This document shows, in pieces, positions 56,141 to 64,000 of a stretch of 64,000 nucleotides of DNA (its first letter is position 1; each line of letters starts with the position of its first letter). Made by a program: the position numbers and the translations under genes. The notes beneath the pieces are model-generated. The model worked only from the letters and a program-made list of their open reading frames with translations, had not been told where the DNA came from and searched no databases. The DNA comes from Gillisia sp. UBA3175 (GTDB lineage: Bacteria > Bacteroidota > Bacteroidia > Flavobacteriales > Flavobacteriaceae). The stretch lies in NCBI GenBank assembly GCA_002364325.1, contig DEXV01000006.1, positions 417,468 to 481,467 of the forward strand, read 5' to 3'.

Positions 56141-56842
56141 TTAAAAGGAACTCTCTACTTTATCCTTAACTATTGGCTCCAGTACCTCCCAAACATTCGC
56201 TGCAAGGATCTTTTGTCCTTCTGCTGTAGGATGAATCCCATCTGCCTGGTTAAGTTCAGGATTTCCACCAACGTCTTCCAGCAAGAAAGGAACCAGATAA
56301 ACATCATTTTTTTTCGCGAGCTCAGGAAAAATGTTACTAAAGCCTGAAGCATATTCTTTACCCATATTTGGAGGAATTTGCATTCCCGTAAGGATTATTT
56401 TTGTTTCAGGATTTTTTGCGCGAACTGTGTCTATAATTGCCTGTAAATTCTTTCTGGTCTCTTCCAGTGGAACTCCTCGCAACCCATCATTTGCACCTAA
56501 CTCCAACACGAAAACAGCTACATCCTGATTCAATACCCAACTTATTCTATTTCTTCCTGCAGCAGTAGTTTCCCCACTTAATCCTGCATTTACAACCTGA
56601 TATTCCAACCCTAGTGAATCGATCTTTTGTTGAATTATTGCAGGAAAGGCATCTTCCGGATCAAGACCCATTCCGGCTGTAAGACTGTTACCAAAGAATA
56701 AGATAACCCCATTTCCTTGAGAAGTTTCCTCTCCAGAAACCTGCTCTTTTATAACAACTTCTTGATCTTTCTTTGCAGTTTCACCACAAGAAGTTAATAA
56801 AAGGAAAGCAAACAAAACATAAAATATAGACAAGTTTCTCAT
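56141..56842 (-). CDS. TesA-like SGNH arylesterase/lysophospholipase, lipoprotein
   Basis: A 233-residue SGNH hydrolase. The signal peptide ends in a lipobox (LLLTSC, Cys about 19), so it is membrane-anchored in the periplasm, unlike soluble E. coli TesA. Block I is FFGNSLTAGMG with the nucleophile Ser, block III is ELGANDGLRG, and the catalytic Asp/His are in DGIHPTAEG. It is divergent from the ybbA/ybbP ABC pair, the same neighbourhood as tesA in proteobacteria. Confidence 0.9.
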   Translation of the reverse strand: MRNLSIFYVLFAFLLLTSCGETAKKDQEVVIKEQVSGEETSQGNGVILFFGNSLTAGMGLDPEDAFPAIIQQKIDSLGLEYQVVNAGLSGETTAAGRNRISWVLNQDVAVFVLELGANDGLRGVPLEETRKNLQAIIDTVRAKNPETKIILTGMQIPPNMGKEYASGFSNIFPELAKKNDVYLVPFLLEDVGGNPELNQADGIHPTAEGQKILAANVWEVLEPIVKDKVESSF

Positions 56843-56912
56843 AGCAAAGGTTTTAAATCCAAATCATTTCTTTATTTTGTTTTATCCGAATTAAAAATTA
56901 CAAAATCTAAAG

Positions 56913-57599
56913 ATGGCAAAGATATTAAACGTTCACAATTTAGATAAGACCTATTCCAGCGGATCTAAAAAACTAACCGTACTGCACGATATTAATTTCA
57001 GCATTGAAGAACGTGAAACTTTTGCCATTGTTGGACCTTCCGGAAGCGGAAAAACAACCCTTCTTGGACTTTGTGCAGGACTTGACAGACCCAATTCCGG
57101 ATCTATAGAATTATGCGGAACAGAAATTGAAAGCCTTACAGAAGATGAACGGGCCATTCTTAGAAATAAGAATGTAGGCTTTGTTTTCCAGGATTTTCAA
57201 CTCTTGCCTACTCTTACTGCTGTAGAAAACGTTGCCGTGCCCCTTGAACTTCAGGGATCAAAAAACGCTTCCAAAATAAGCAGGGAACTTCTTGAAAAAG
57301 TTGGATTGGGAGACCGATTTCATCATTATCCCAGTCAACTTTCAGGAGGGGAACAACAGCGAGTTGCTGTGGCAAGAGCTTTTTCTAATAGCCCTTCAAT
57401 TCTTTTTGCAGATGAGCCTACAGGAAATTTGGATGCGGAAACCGGAGAAAAAGTTATTGAACTTCTATTCAATTTAAATAAAGAGTCTGGTACAACTTTG
57501 ATAATTGTAACTCACGATCTTGAACTTGCGCAAAAAACACAGCGCATCCTTCGGCTTAAAGGAGGAAGAATCATTGAAAACCCAGTAACTGCATCCTGA
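56913..57599 (+). CDS. ABC transporter ATPase, YbbA type
   Basis: A 228-residue ATP-binding subunit of the LolD/MacB-like family. Walker A is GPSGSGKTT, the signature is LSGGEQQR, Walker B is ILFADEPTGNLD, and the switch is THD. Its TGA shares one base with the ATG of the permease (57599). The partner permease and the divergent tesA-like gene identify it as a YbbA equivalent. The exported substrate is unknown; a role in lipid or envelope processing is inferred from the tesA context. Confidence 0.93.
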   Translation: MAKILNVHNLDKTYSSGSKKLTVLHDINFSIEERETFAIVGPSGSGKTTLLGLCAGLDRPNSGSIELCGTEIESLTEDERAILRNKNVGFVFQDFQLLPTLTAVENVAVPLELQGSKNASKISRELLEKVGLGDRFHHYPSQLSGGEQQRVAVARAFSNSPSILFADEPTGNLDAETGEKVIELLFNLNKESGTTLIIVTHDLELAQKTQRILRLKGGRIIENPVTAS

Positions 57600-60157
57600 T
57601 GAATAGCGACAAAGCAACCACATCCTCTCGTGCCAAATTTGGATGGATCTTAAAGATGGCTTGGAGAGACGGAAAAGCAAGTGGAAATAAACTGATCCTT
57701 TTTATGGCGTCTATTGTTTTGGGCATTGCTGCGGTAGTTTCCATTCAATCTTTCGGTCAAAATCTTAAAGAAAACATTCAGCTACAATCCAAATCCTTAA
57801 TGGGTGCCGATTTTACTATAGACAGTGATAAACCCGTTAATGAGAAGGTGCAGGAAATTATAGATTCTCTTGGCGGTGCAGGTGCCAAGGAAATAAATTT
57901 TGCTTCCATGGCCGCTTTTCCTTCCACAGCAGCTACTAAATTGGTGCAGGTAAGAGGAATTGAAGGGAATTTCCCTTTTTATGGAGAACTGGAAACAGAA
58001 CCTGCGGCTGCTGCTAATGAATATCAACAAAATGGAGCAGCTCTTGTAGATGCAACACTTATGCTGCAATTGGGACTGAAGACCGGTGACAGTATTAAAA
58101 TAGGTGAAATAACCATCCCTATTGCAGGAACTCTGATATCTGTTCCTGGAAGCACTTCCATTTTCAGCTCTATCGCGCCACCGGTTTTGATGCCTTACCG
58201 GCTTATTGAAAAAACAGGACTGGTGCAAACCGGAAGCAGAATAGGTTACGACTATTATTTTGTGGCAAATCCCGGGACAAGCATGGAAAATCTCGAGAAC
58301 AGTCTGGAGGATGTGCTAGATATTAACTATGCCGATCTGGACACCCATGCTTCTACAAGTGAACGTTTAGGCCGTAGGTATGAAAATTTTGGAAAATTCC
58401 TCAATCTTGTCGCCTTCATCGCTTTGCTTTTAGGATGTGTAGGCATAGCCAGTGCTATAAGTATTTATATAAAAGGAAAACTACGTGCGGTTGCAGTTTT
58501 AAAATGTATTGGAGCATCCCGGAGACAAACTTTCCTCATATATCTCACTCAAATTGCTTTTATGGGATTGCTGGGAGGGATACTAGGTACATCCGCAGGT
58601 ATTTTACTTCAGCAACTATTCCCATTATTCTTAGGGGATCTATTACCCGTAGATGTTCAGATGAGCTTTTCACCACGTGTAATTTTTATGGGTGCTCTAC
58701 TTGGGGTTTTTATGTCTGTTTTATTTGCGCTCTATCCTCTTATGGGAACTCTATATGTTTCGCCACTTCAGGCTTTACGCGTTCAAAGTGAAGGGAAAGA
58801 AAATTCTGGAAAAGCAGGAATTCTGGTTTTGGTCGGGATATTCCTTTTTATCCTTCTTTTCTCTTATTGGCTTTTGGAGGACTGGAGATATTCTCTTGCA
58901 TTTGTTGCAGGAATTGTGGTTACCTTTTCTATACTTTCAGGAATAGCGCAATTGTTCATGAAAGCTATTAAAAAAGACTTCCCATCCTCTTGGGGTTTTC
59001 CTGCACGGCAGAGTTTATTAAATCTTTTCAGACCTCAAAATCAGACTCTCACTCTAATCCTATCCATTGGGGTAGGAACTTTTCTTATAAGCACTTTGTA
59101 TTTTACCAAAGATATATTGCTCGCACAAGCTTCCATTGAAGCTCAAACCGACAGTCCCAATATGATCCTGCTCGATGTACAAACAGAGCAGCAAGAAGAA
59201 ATTGCTAGTACAATTACTGGAAATGAGCTGCCTGTAATAAATAATATTCCAATAGTAACGATGCGGGTTAGCAGCATTAGAGGAAAATCTATTAACGAGA
59301 TTGAAAAGGATTCAAGTTCAGGGGTGAACGGCTGGATTTTGAACCATGAGTTTCGAGTAACCTATAGAGATTCTATTATTGCTTCGGAAACTATCGAACA
59401 AGGGGAATGGATTTCTGAGATTAATAACACAGAGCTTGTACCTATATCAATTAGTGACAATTTTGCTAAAGATGCAAAAGTTTCCGTTGGTGATAAACTA
59501 ACTTTTAACGTTCAGGGAGTAATTTTAAATACTGTTGTAGGAAGCATAAGAACAGTTGACTGGAGCCGGATGCAGATGAATTTTTCTATTGTTTTTCCTA
59601 AGGGAGTTCTGGAAGATGCGCCACAATTCCGAGTTTTGACAACCCTGGTTAAAGACGAGGAATCTTCAGCAGCCTTGCAACAAGAACTGGTAAGTAAATT
59701 CCCTAATGTTTCTATAATAGATCTAAGGCAAGTTTTAACTGTTATTGAAGGTCTTCTTGCCAAAATCTCCTGGCTTATCAATTTTATGGCCTTTTTTAGT
59801 ATTCTAACTGGAGTAATTGTCTTGTTGGGTGCCGTGAGAACAAGTAAATATCAAAGGATCAAAGAGAGTGTGTTGTTAAGAACCATCGGCGCCACAAGTA
59901 ACCAAATTTTAAGGATACTAGCTTTAGAATATATCTATCTTGGAGTTATAGGATCATTATCTGGAATATTGCTCTCCCTGATCAGTAGCCAATTGTTGGC
60001 CTGGCAGGTTTTTGACACGCCATTTGTTCCTTCTCTATTCCCATTCTTGGTTCTTCTTCCCGGAATAAGCCTTTTAGTACTCATAATTGGTTTATCGAAT
60101 AGTATAAGTGTAATAAAAAGTCCACCCCTTGTGGTACTTAGAAAAGAAAGTATGTAA
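57599..60157 (+). CDS. ABC transporter permease, YbbP type (two FtsX domains)
   Basis: An 852-residue permease with an N-terminal TM, a periplasmic MacB-like region (about 45-260) and a first FtsX-type TM bundle (about 265-400). Extra TM segments follow (about 405-455 and near 490), then a second periplasmic part (about 515-715) and a C-terminal FtsX bundle. This duplicated architecture is that of YbbP. It is translationally coupled to the ATPase, and a hairpin terminator lies at 60374-60407. Confidence 0.92.
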   Translation: MNSDKATTSSRAKFGWILKMAWRDGKASGNKLILFMASIVLGIAAVVSIQSFGQNLKENIQLQSKSLMGADFTIDSDKPVNEKVQEIIDSLGGAGAKEINFASMAAFPSTAATKLVQVRGIEGNFPFYGELETEPAAAANEYQQNGAALVDATLMLQLGLKTGDSIKIGEITIPIAGTLISVPGSTSIFSSIAPPVLMPYRLIEKTGLVQTGSRIGYDYYFVANPGTSMENLENSLEDVLDINYADLDTHASTSERLGRRYENFGKFLNLVAFIALLLGCVGIASAISIYIKGKLRAVAVLKCIGASRRQTFLIYLTQIAFMGLLGGILGTSAGILLQQLFPLFLGDLLPVDVQMSFSPRVIFMGALLGVFMSVLFALYPLMGTLYVSPLQALRVQSEGKENSGKAGILVLVGIFLFILLFSYWLLEDWRYSLAFVAGIVVTFSILSGIAQLFMKAIKKDFPSSWGFPARQSLLNLFRPQNQTLTLILSIGVGTFLISTLYFTKDILLAQASIEAQTDSPNMILLDVQTEQQEEIASTITGNELPVINNIPIVTMRVSSIRGKSINEIEKDSSSGVNGWILNHEFRVTYRDSIIASETIEQGEWISEINNTELVPISISDNFAKDAKVSVGDKLTFNVQGVILNTVVGSIRTVDWSRMQMNFSIVFPKGVLEDAPQFRVLTTLVKDEESSAALQQELVSKFPNVSIIDLRQVLTVIEGLLAKISWLINFMAFFSILTGVIVLLGAVRTSKYQRIKESVLLRTIGATSNQILRILALEYIYLGVIGSLSGILLSLISSQLLAWQVFDTPFVPSLFPFLVLLPGISLLVLIIGLSNSISVIKSPPLVVLRKESM

Positions 60158-60373
60158 AAACCAGTGCTACAAACCAATGCGTTAGAAAAACTGCGAATTT
60201 CTAAGATGATTTGGAGTTAGACTTTATAAAAGGATGATGGTTTTTGAAAATGCGATTTATTTGTTTGTCCCCTCAGTAAGATTCATCCATTTTTCTATTT
60301 TGGTAATTTAATTATGCCGGAAAGCACCTTTTGAATTCATTCAAATGGTATGAAATGAATACAAGAAAAAAGA

Positions 60374-60407
60374 AAAACCCTATAAACAGTGAAGTTTATA
60401 GGGTTTT
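60374..60407 (+). terminator. Terminator downstream of the ABC operon
   Basis: AAAACCCTATAAAC (60374-60387) pairs perfectly with 60394-60407 around a 6-nt loop, and the 3' arm ends in TTTT. It is about 220 nt beyond the permease stop. Confidence 0.8.
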
Positions 60408-60695
60408 GGTGTAATTTGATATATTAAAAGTACTCGAGGCGGGAGTGCTTTAATATTTGCTTACGCCTTTAATATTGGGCTGCCCAAGCATTGCATATTG
60501 GAGTGTCCCCGAATTAGACACCTTTAACTTAGTTTTAACACTTAGGAATTACTAAAAACTAGTTTTGAAATTCACAATTTTATTCTCCACCCAAAATTCT
60601 ATTCTAAATTCTTTAGAAACCAATTGATTTCCTTTCATATTCTAAATTTAAATATGATTATAAAACATTAGTTTTTAATTAAGCCATGGTATAAT
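60408..60695. other. Gene-free junction between core genes and the hip-type segment
   Basis: No reading frame of note. Read on the minus strand, 60450-60430 gives CACTCCCGCCTCGAGTAC, which resembles a tRNA T-arm/acceptor 3' end. GTGTC and GACAC form an inverted repeat around 60503-60521. Both could be scars of integration, but neither is conclusive. Confidence 0.3.
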
Positions 60696-60724
60696 AAAAA
60701 AGGGTGCTAAAAGCACCCTTTTTT
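60696..60724 (-). terminator. Bidirectional terminator at the end of the hip-type segment
   Basis: AAAAGGGTGCT and AGCACCCTTTT flank a 3-nt loop, with A and T tracts on either side, so it works in both directions. It directly follows the stop codon of the HipS-like gene. Confidence 0.85.
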
Positions 60725-61133
60725 ATAAATTAAGATTGAGTTTATATGGATTATTGACCGATGTCACTCCAAAAAGCTCTAATAATTTTACTTTATTATT
60801 TCGATCTGATGGATGAGAATCTAAATACTCTTGAACTTTAGGTTGTTTTATTGAAGGTATACGACTTTCAAAAAATGGCCATAACTCCTCTGATTTGTAA
60901 AACTTATCTTTTATAGGAAATTCAAATAATGGTTGAAGATCATTTTGATTTTTGAACCAAGTAGAATAATCAAACGTCCAAATAGAATCGTCATAGTTTA
61001 AATACCCAATAATAGTATCGTGATACTTCAATTGGAATTTAGGATTGTAATTTATTTGCTCATAAGTACAAGGCAAATCATCTACATTTACCTTTACCTG
61101 AGACTTGATGTATTTTTTAAATTGCTTTAACAT
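60723..61133 (-). CDS. HipA N-subdomain protein (HipS-like)
   Basis: A 136-residue protein corresponding to the N-terminal subdomain of HipA kinases. It shows the VG-L-type strand (IIGYLNYDD), WTFDYSTWF, a PLFEFPIKDKFY equivalent of the PLS-x-P motif, and ELWPFFESRIPS equivalent of the PFFxNLLPE motif. In the three-gene HipBST systems this piece (HipS) is separate and acts as the antitoxin of the HipT kinase. Here it lies 2 nt downstream of a HipA-like kinase gene, the reverse of the usual HipS-HipT order. Function by analogy only. Confidence 0.72.
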   Translation of the reverse strand: MLKQFKKYIKSQVKVNVDDLPCTYEQINYNPKFQLKYHDTIIGYLNYDDSIWTFDYSTWFKNQNDLQPLFEFPIKDKFYKSEELWPFFESRIPSIKQPKVQEYLDSHPSDRNNKVKLLELFGVTSVNNPYKLNLNL

Positions 61134-61135
61134 AA

Positions 61136-62131
61136 TTATTGAATAATGCTTTTAAGCGTTTGAAACCTTAAATTAAGTATTTTCTCTAGTATTAATCGTC
61201 TTTCTTGTGTGAAAAGTTTCACAAAGTCCTTATTAAGAATACTCAAAGTTTGTTCCAAACTTGTTTCATCTGTCCATCTTGCGATGTGTTTCTTATTAAT
61301 ATACTGGTTATTCTTGAGGAATTCTATAAGCTGAAAGTGGTTACACTTTACATTACTTGGAATGCTTACCTTAGGGACTGAGTTCTTAACGTATTTATCA
61401 ATTCTTTTATTTTGTGCTTCTTCTGAATCATTGTGCAAAGATAGTATAAATTTTTCATCATTGTTCCAGTACAATCCTCTTGCAGTATCATAGATGGGTG
61501 AAAAGTATGGCTCATGTTTGTTTTTAATATGAGTTACTACTCCCCAATTATAGTAATGACGGTCATTATTGCCAGTTAAACAATCAAATAATAACATATC
61601 TACAAAACCGTCTAATATTCTCGAATCTGGAAAAACATCTTGCAAAGCTATGATTACATCTTTAATGTTTATTTCACCCTTCAATAGTCTTTGATTGTCA
61701 AGATCATCGATCCATTTAGTGTCTTTTTCTAAAAGATATCTCGACAAGATATTTGCACCGTGTATTAAAGATTGCTCTTCACTGTGAAAGTGCTCACTTA
61801 AAAATCGGATATACCCTTCAGCAAAAACTAATTGTGAATTGGCTATTTCAATTCCGAAAGACTTCCCTACACTTGTAAAGAAATGTTCTGTTATACTTTC
61901 ATTTGGGTACCACTTATGGCCTATTTTTGCTATATATTTTGGCCAGCTTTTGGGATTTGCTATTCTTCCTTTTCCATATTGGTAAAATCTGATTACATCT
62001 TTTGGTGCATCACCGCCCACAGATTCGGTAAGTACTTTATAATATTTTTTACGCATAGGCTTAATTTCACCTTGCGTAGGATTAGTTCCTGTCTTATGTA
62101 TTAAACTTTCCTGTGTAAGTAAAATTGACAT
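61136..62131 (-). CDS. HipA-like protein kinase lacking the N-subdomain (HipT/CtkA-like)
   Basis: A 331-residue kinase of the HipA fold. Candidate ATP-binding Lys69 (YIAKIG), the catalytic loop NNDRHYYNWG with Asp190 and Asn195, and the metal-binding Asp215 (PIYDTARG) are intact, so it should be active. The N-terminal HipA subdomain is missing and is supplied by the next gene. Size and layout also resemble CtkA-type HipA-like kinases. Possible targets are aminoacyl-tRNA synthetases, as for HipA and HipT. No HTH antitoxin (HipB) gene is adjacent. Confidence 0.75.
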   Translation of the reverse strand: MSILLTQESLIHKTGTNPTQGEIKPMRKKYYKVLTESVGGDAPKDVIRFYQYGKGRIANPKSWPKYIAKIGHKWYPNESITEHFFTSVGKSFGIEIANSQLVFAEGYIRFLSEHFHSEEQSLIHGANILSRYLLEKDTKWIDDLDNQRLLKGEINIKDVIIALQDVFPDSRILDGFVDMLLFDCLTGNNDRHYYNWGVVTHIKNKHEPYFSPIYDTARGLYWNNDEKFILSLHNDSEEAQNKRIDKYVKNSVPKVSIPSNVKCNHFQLIEFLKNNQYINKKHIARWTDETSLEQTLSILNKDFVKLFTQERRLILEKILNLRFQTLKSIIQ

Positions 62132-62163
62132 ATCTGGTTGTCTTTTAAAATGGCTATTAGGTA

Positions 62164-63066
62164 CTAAAGAGCCTGTTTTATTAAACTTAAAATATATTCA
62201 ATATTGTCGGTGTTCTTTACGACTATTTCATAATCTCCGTTACCCCAATGACCTATAGATGATACATCTCTCATTAAATGTTTAGGGTCGTCTAATTTAT
62301 CTTTTCTAAGATTAATCCAAAGCTTTAAGCCTTTTCTTTGAACACAGATATCGACAATATTAGAGCCTTTCTTAAATGCGATATAATCAAGTTTTGGCTC
62401 TAATTCAATATCATCTGCCAAATTGAGAATAGCATCTCTAAATGTTTCATATAGCTCCTTAATCTCATCGGTCTTATTAATTAAATGCTCATCTTCTGTA
62501 TATACCTTTATTTCCCGAGTTACTCTTTGCAAATCTGTATTTGCAGCTGTAATGGGCTTAATGCTTTCTGCAGATTTTGATTTCTTAATCTCGTTAATCG
62601 ATACTAATCCATTTTCGTATCGCTTAACTTCCCAAAGTTCAATAGCTATATCCTTGAAATTGGTAGCGGTCTTTTGATTTTCAGTAAAACTTGTAGAAAC
62701 AAAAATTACTCTTGTTTGAGACCAGTCAATATCATTGCGTTGCAAATTCCCATTTAAAGTCTCGTTATACTCTACAATAAAATCTGCCTTGTTTTCAAGC
62801 ATTAAGCTGAGATAGGTGAAGCCTTGATCTACAACACTTACATTCTTATTTCGTTTATATTCAATAATTATGAATGCCTTGCTTGAAGGATCGTACGATA
62901 AGGTATCAATCCGCTTATTCTTAATTGTAAATTCAGATTTTACCAACTCTAAATCCATTATAGATTCTAAATTAGCTTCAAATACTGATTGAATTTCACT
63001 TTCTAACTTGAAGGGATTTTCCTTTATGATTTTTAATGCATTTCCATTATTCTGGTATATTTTCAT
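62164..63066 (-). CDS. PD-(D/E)XK-like nuclease plus DUF5655 protein
   Basis: A 300-residue protein. The N-terminal half carries a restriction-endonuclease-like pattern: an early Glu, then RIDTLSYD and IIIEYKR (D...ExK), as in DUF91/Mrr-like nucleases. The C-terminal ~110 residues fit DUF5655, with the conserved RDVSSIGHWGNGDYE. Such proteins are common in defence and mobile regions, but their role is unproven. It is 32 nt upstream of the HipT-like kinase and likely co-transcribed with it. Confidence 0.7.
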   Translation of the reverse strand: MKIYQNNGNALKIIKENPFKLESEIQSVFEANLESIMDLELVKSEFTIKNKRIDTLSYDPSSKAFIIIEYKRNKNVSVVDQGFTYLSLMLENKADFIVEYNETLNGNLQRNDIDWSQTRVIFVSTSFTENQKTATNFKDIAIELWEVKRYENGLVSINEIKKSKSAESIKPITAANTDLQRVTREIKVYTEDEHLINKTDEIKELYETFRDAILNLADDIELEPKLDYIAFKKGSNIVDICVQRKGLKLWINLRKDKLDDPKHLMRDVSSIGHWGNGDYEIVVKNTDNIEYILSLIKQAL

Positions 63067-63204
63067 ATTTACTTATTTCATAACCTTTTATTCTTCAAAA
63101 ACATTCTACAGTTCTTGAGCCAATATGGGTATCAGTTTCAATTACTGAAAATAATAATATTAGTTACTTTGTTTCATTAAAAAGTATAGCTTCTATTATC
63201 CTTC

Positions 63205-63393
63205 TCATTCTTTTTTACAAATACCTTCTTTATTTAAACCCTCAATCTCTTTCAACAAAGCTCTAGTATCCCATCAATATCTAGTTGTGGTAAGAGCTCT
63301 CCTTTTCGGGAAGTCTGACTGTTTTATTCCTGCACCAATTAAAAGATCAGCAGTAGATCATACTTTAGATTCGTATTGTAGTATATTGTTCAT
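63205..63393 (-). pseudogene. Decayed fragment resembling the start of a type I methylase subunit (HsdM-like)
   Basis: On the minus strand from ATG 63393 the frame reads MNNILQYESKV, then a TGA (63360-63358), then STADLLIGAGIKQSDFPK. This resembles the N-terminus of N-6 DNA methylase (HsdM) proteins, with the TGA in place of a conserved Trp. After a second in-frame stop it ends WDTRALLKEIEGLNKEGI and stops at 63205; I do not recognise that tail. Roughly 400-500 residues of methylase are missing. The rest of the 335-nt gap, 63067-63204, shows nothing. Confidence 0.5.
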
Positions 63394-63401
63394 ATAGATA
63401 T

Positions 63402-64000
63402 TTAGATCTTTGTAAGTCCTATATTGGACATATTATATTTTATTAGTTTTTTAAAATCATTTTTCATACTCTGTTTCGAATAAGAATTATCAATCAATTC
63501 TGACCATTGAGTCATGCCTTTTTCAATACGTTTCCAAAGGTTTTCAATAGCTTTTTCTGGTATATGAGCTTTTAACATGGCTTCATTAAAATCCTGCTTC
63601 TTAAGTTTTTTCTTTTTCCCGTTAAGTGTTAGCGCTAGGTCTTCATCATCTTCTTGCATTAGCAGTTTTACACCAAGCATGTCATAAGCTGGTGCCAATT
63701 GATATGAATTGGTTTCTGTGGATATCAAAGAAAAGTTCTTTAAGTGCATATCATTATTACCAATTAGATAAGATACAATTACCTGCTCATAAAAATGTAC
63801 GACGTCCATCAGTCGATTTCCATTATACTTTAAGATAGCTCTAGCGATTTGTTCATAAGAGCCACGATATTTGTGTTCGGTAAGGCGTTCTGTAAATTGG
63901 CAGGCATCTTCCATAGCATATTTATTTTTTTCCTGATCCCGATCTATTCTACGTGTAAGATATGCCAACACACCACCTTTCAAAGGAATTAATAAGAAAG
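63402..64000 (-). CDS. HipA-family serine/threonine kinase, C-terminal part (cut by window edge)
   Basis: The reading frame is open to the end of the window (translating upstream as FLLIPLKGGVLAYLTRR), so only about 199 C-terminal residues are visible and the start is beyond 64000. The visible part includes MEDACQFTERL, the catalytic loop NNDMHLKN and the metal-binding DMLG in LAPAYDMLG, all as in full HipA kinases. The N-terminal part, and any HipB-type antitoxin, would lie to the right. It is a second, separate HipA-type kinase from the one at 61136. Confidence 0.85.
   Translation of the reverse strand, partial: FLLIPLKGGVLAYLTRRIDRDQEKNKYAMEDACQFTERLTEHKYRGSYEQIARAILKYNGNRLMDVVHFYEQVIVSYLIGNNDMHLKNFSLISTETNSYQLAPAYDMLGVKLLMQEDDEDLALTLNGKKKKLKKQDFNEAMLKAHIPEKAIENLWKRIEKGMTQWSELIDNSYSKQSMKNDFKKLIKYNMSNIGLTKI

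Noticed and set aside
1..64000. tRNA or rRNA genes
   Set aside because: Reading the intergenic regions gave no complete cloverleaf or rRNA segment; only a short tRNA-like 3' end near 60.43 kb was noted.

Overview
The window looks like chromosomal DNA of a marine-type member of the Flavobacteriaceae (Bacteroidota), in the general neighbourhood of Gramella/Christiangramia, Salegentibacter or Zunongwangia; the genus is a guess. The grounds are low GC, several exact matches to the Bacteroidota -7 promoter element TAnnTTTG, weak or absent Shine-Dalgarno sequences, a prs-rplY-pth-ribF-HTTM-serS-TPR-DUF4286-rsmA-mgtE block, and a ligase-associated Lhr/LigB/exonuclease/PdeM operon. No rRNA, tRNA, CRISPR array or intact transposase was recognised.

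Region 0.1-12 kb is a mixed metabolic stretch: a membrane-embedded M28 peptidase, a CBS-pair protein, a secreted protein with a duplicated ABM-like domain, a secreted metallo-beta-lactamase-fold hydrolase, a DPP IV-type S9 peptidase, a PhzF-like protein, a Qnr-like pentapeptide protein, a CPA2 antiporter with a cytosolic tail, and a short SSB. Region 12-22 kb has acs next to an AcuC/HDAC-like deacetylase, then a GIY-YIG nuclease gene bracketed by REP-like palindromes, metG, a lipoprotein, yraN, a second palindrome pair and mfd. Region 22-31 kb has a glutathione-reductase-fold flavoprotein, a TspO-like membrane protein and the four-gene ligase-associated DNA repair operon. Region 31-38 kb has fbp, two tandem GNAT genes, aspartate kinase, an OlsF-like bifunctional acyltransferase, an NAD(P)-binding protein and an HSL-type esterase.

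Region 38-51 kb is a long minus-strand housekeeping block: a broken VOC gene, a D-2-hydroxyacid dehydrogenase, a cupin, mgtE, rsmA, DUF4286, a secreted TPR protein, serS, an HTTM protein, ribF, pth, rplY and prs. Region 51-56 kb holds a small sucrose/fructan catabolic operon (sugar porter, GH32 lipoprotein, PfkB kinase). Region 56-60.2 kb is a tesA-like lipoprotein divergent from a ybbA/ybbP-type ABC exporter pair, the same arrangement as in proteobacteria.

After a gene-poor 0.56-kb stretch, the last 3.3 kb (60.7-64 kb) looks like an accessory or defence-type segment: a HipA N-subdomain protein (HipS-like), a separate HipA-like kinase (HipT-like), a PD-(D/E)XK-like/DUF5655 protein, a decayed fragment resembling the start of a type I methylase subunit, and a second HipA kinase cut by the window edge. 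This segment and the palindrome/GIY-YIG cluster at 15 kb are the most interesting parts of the window.
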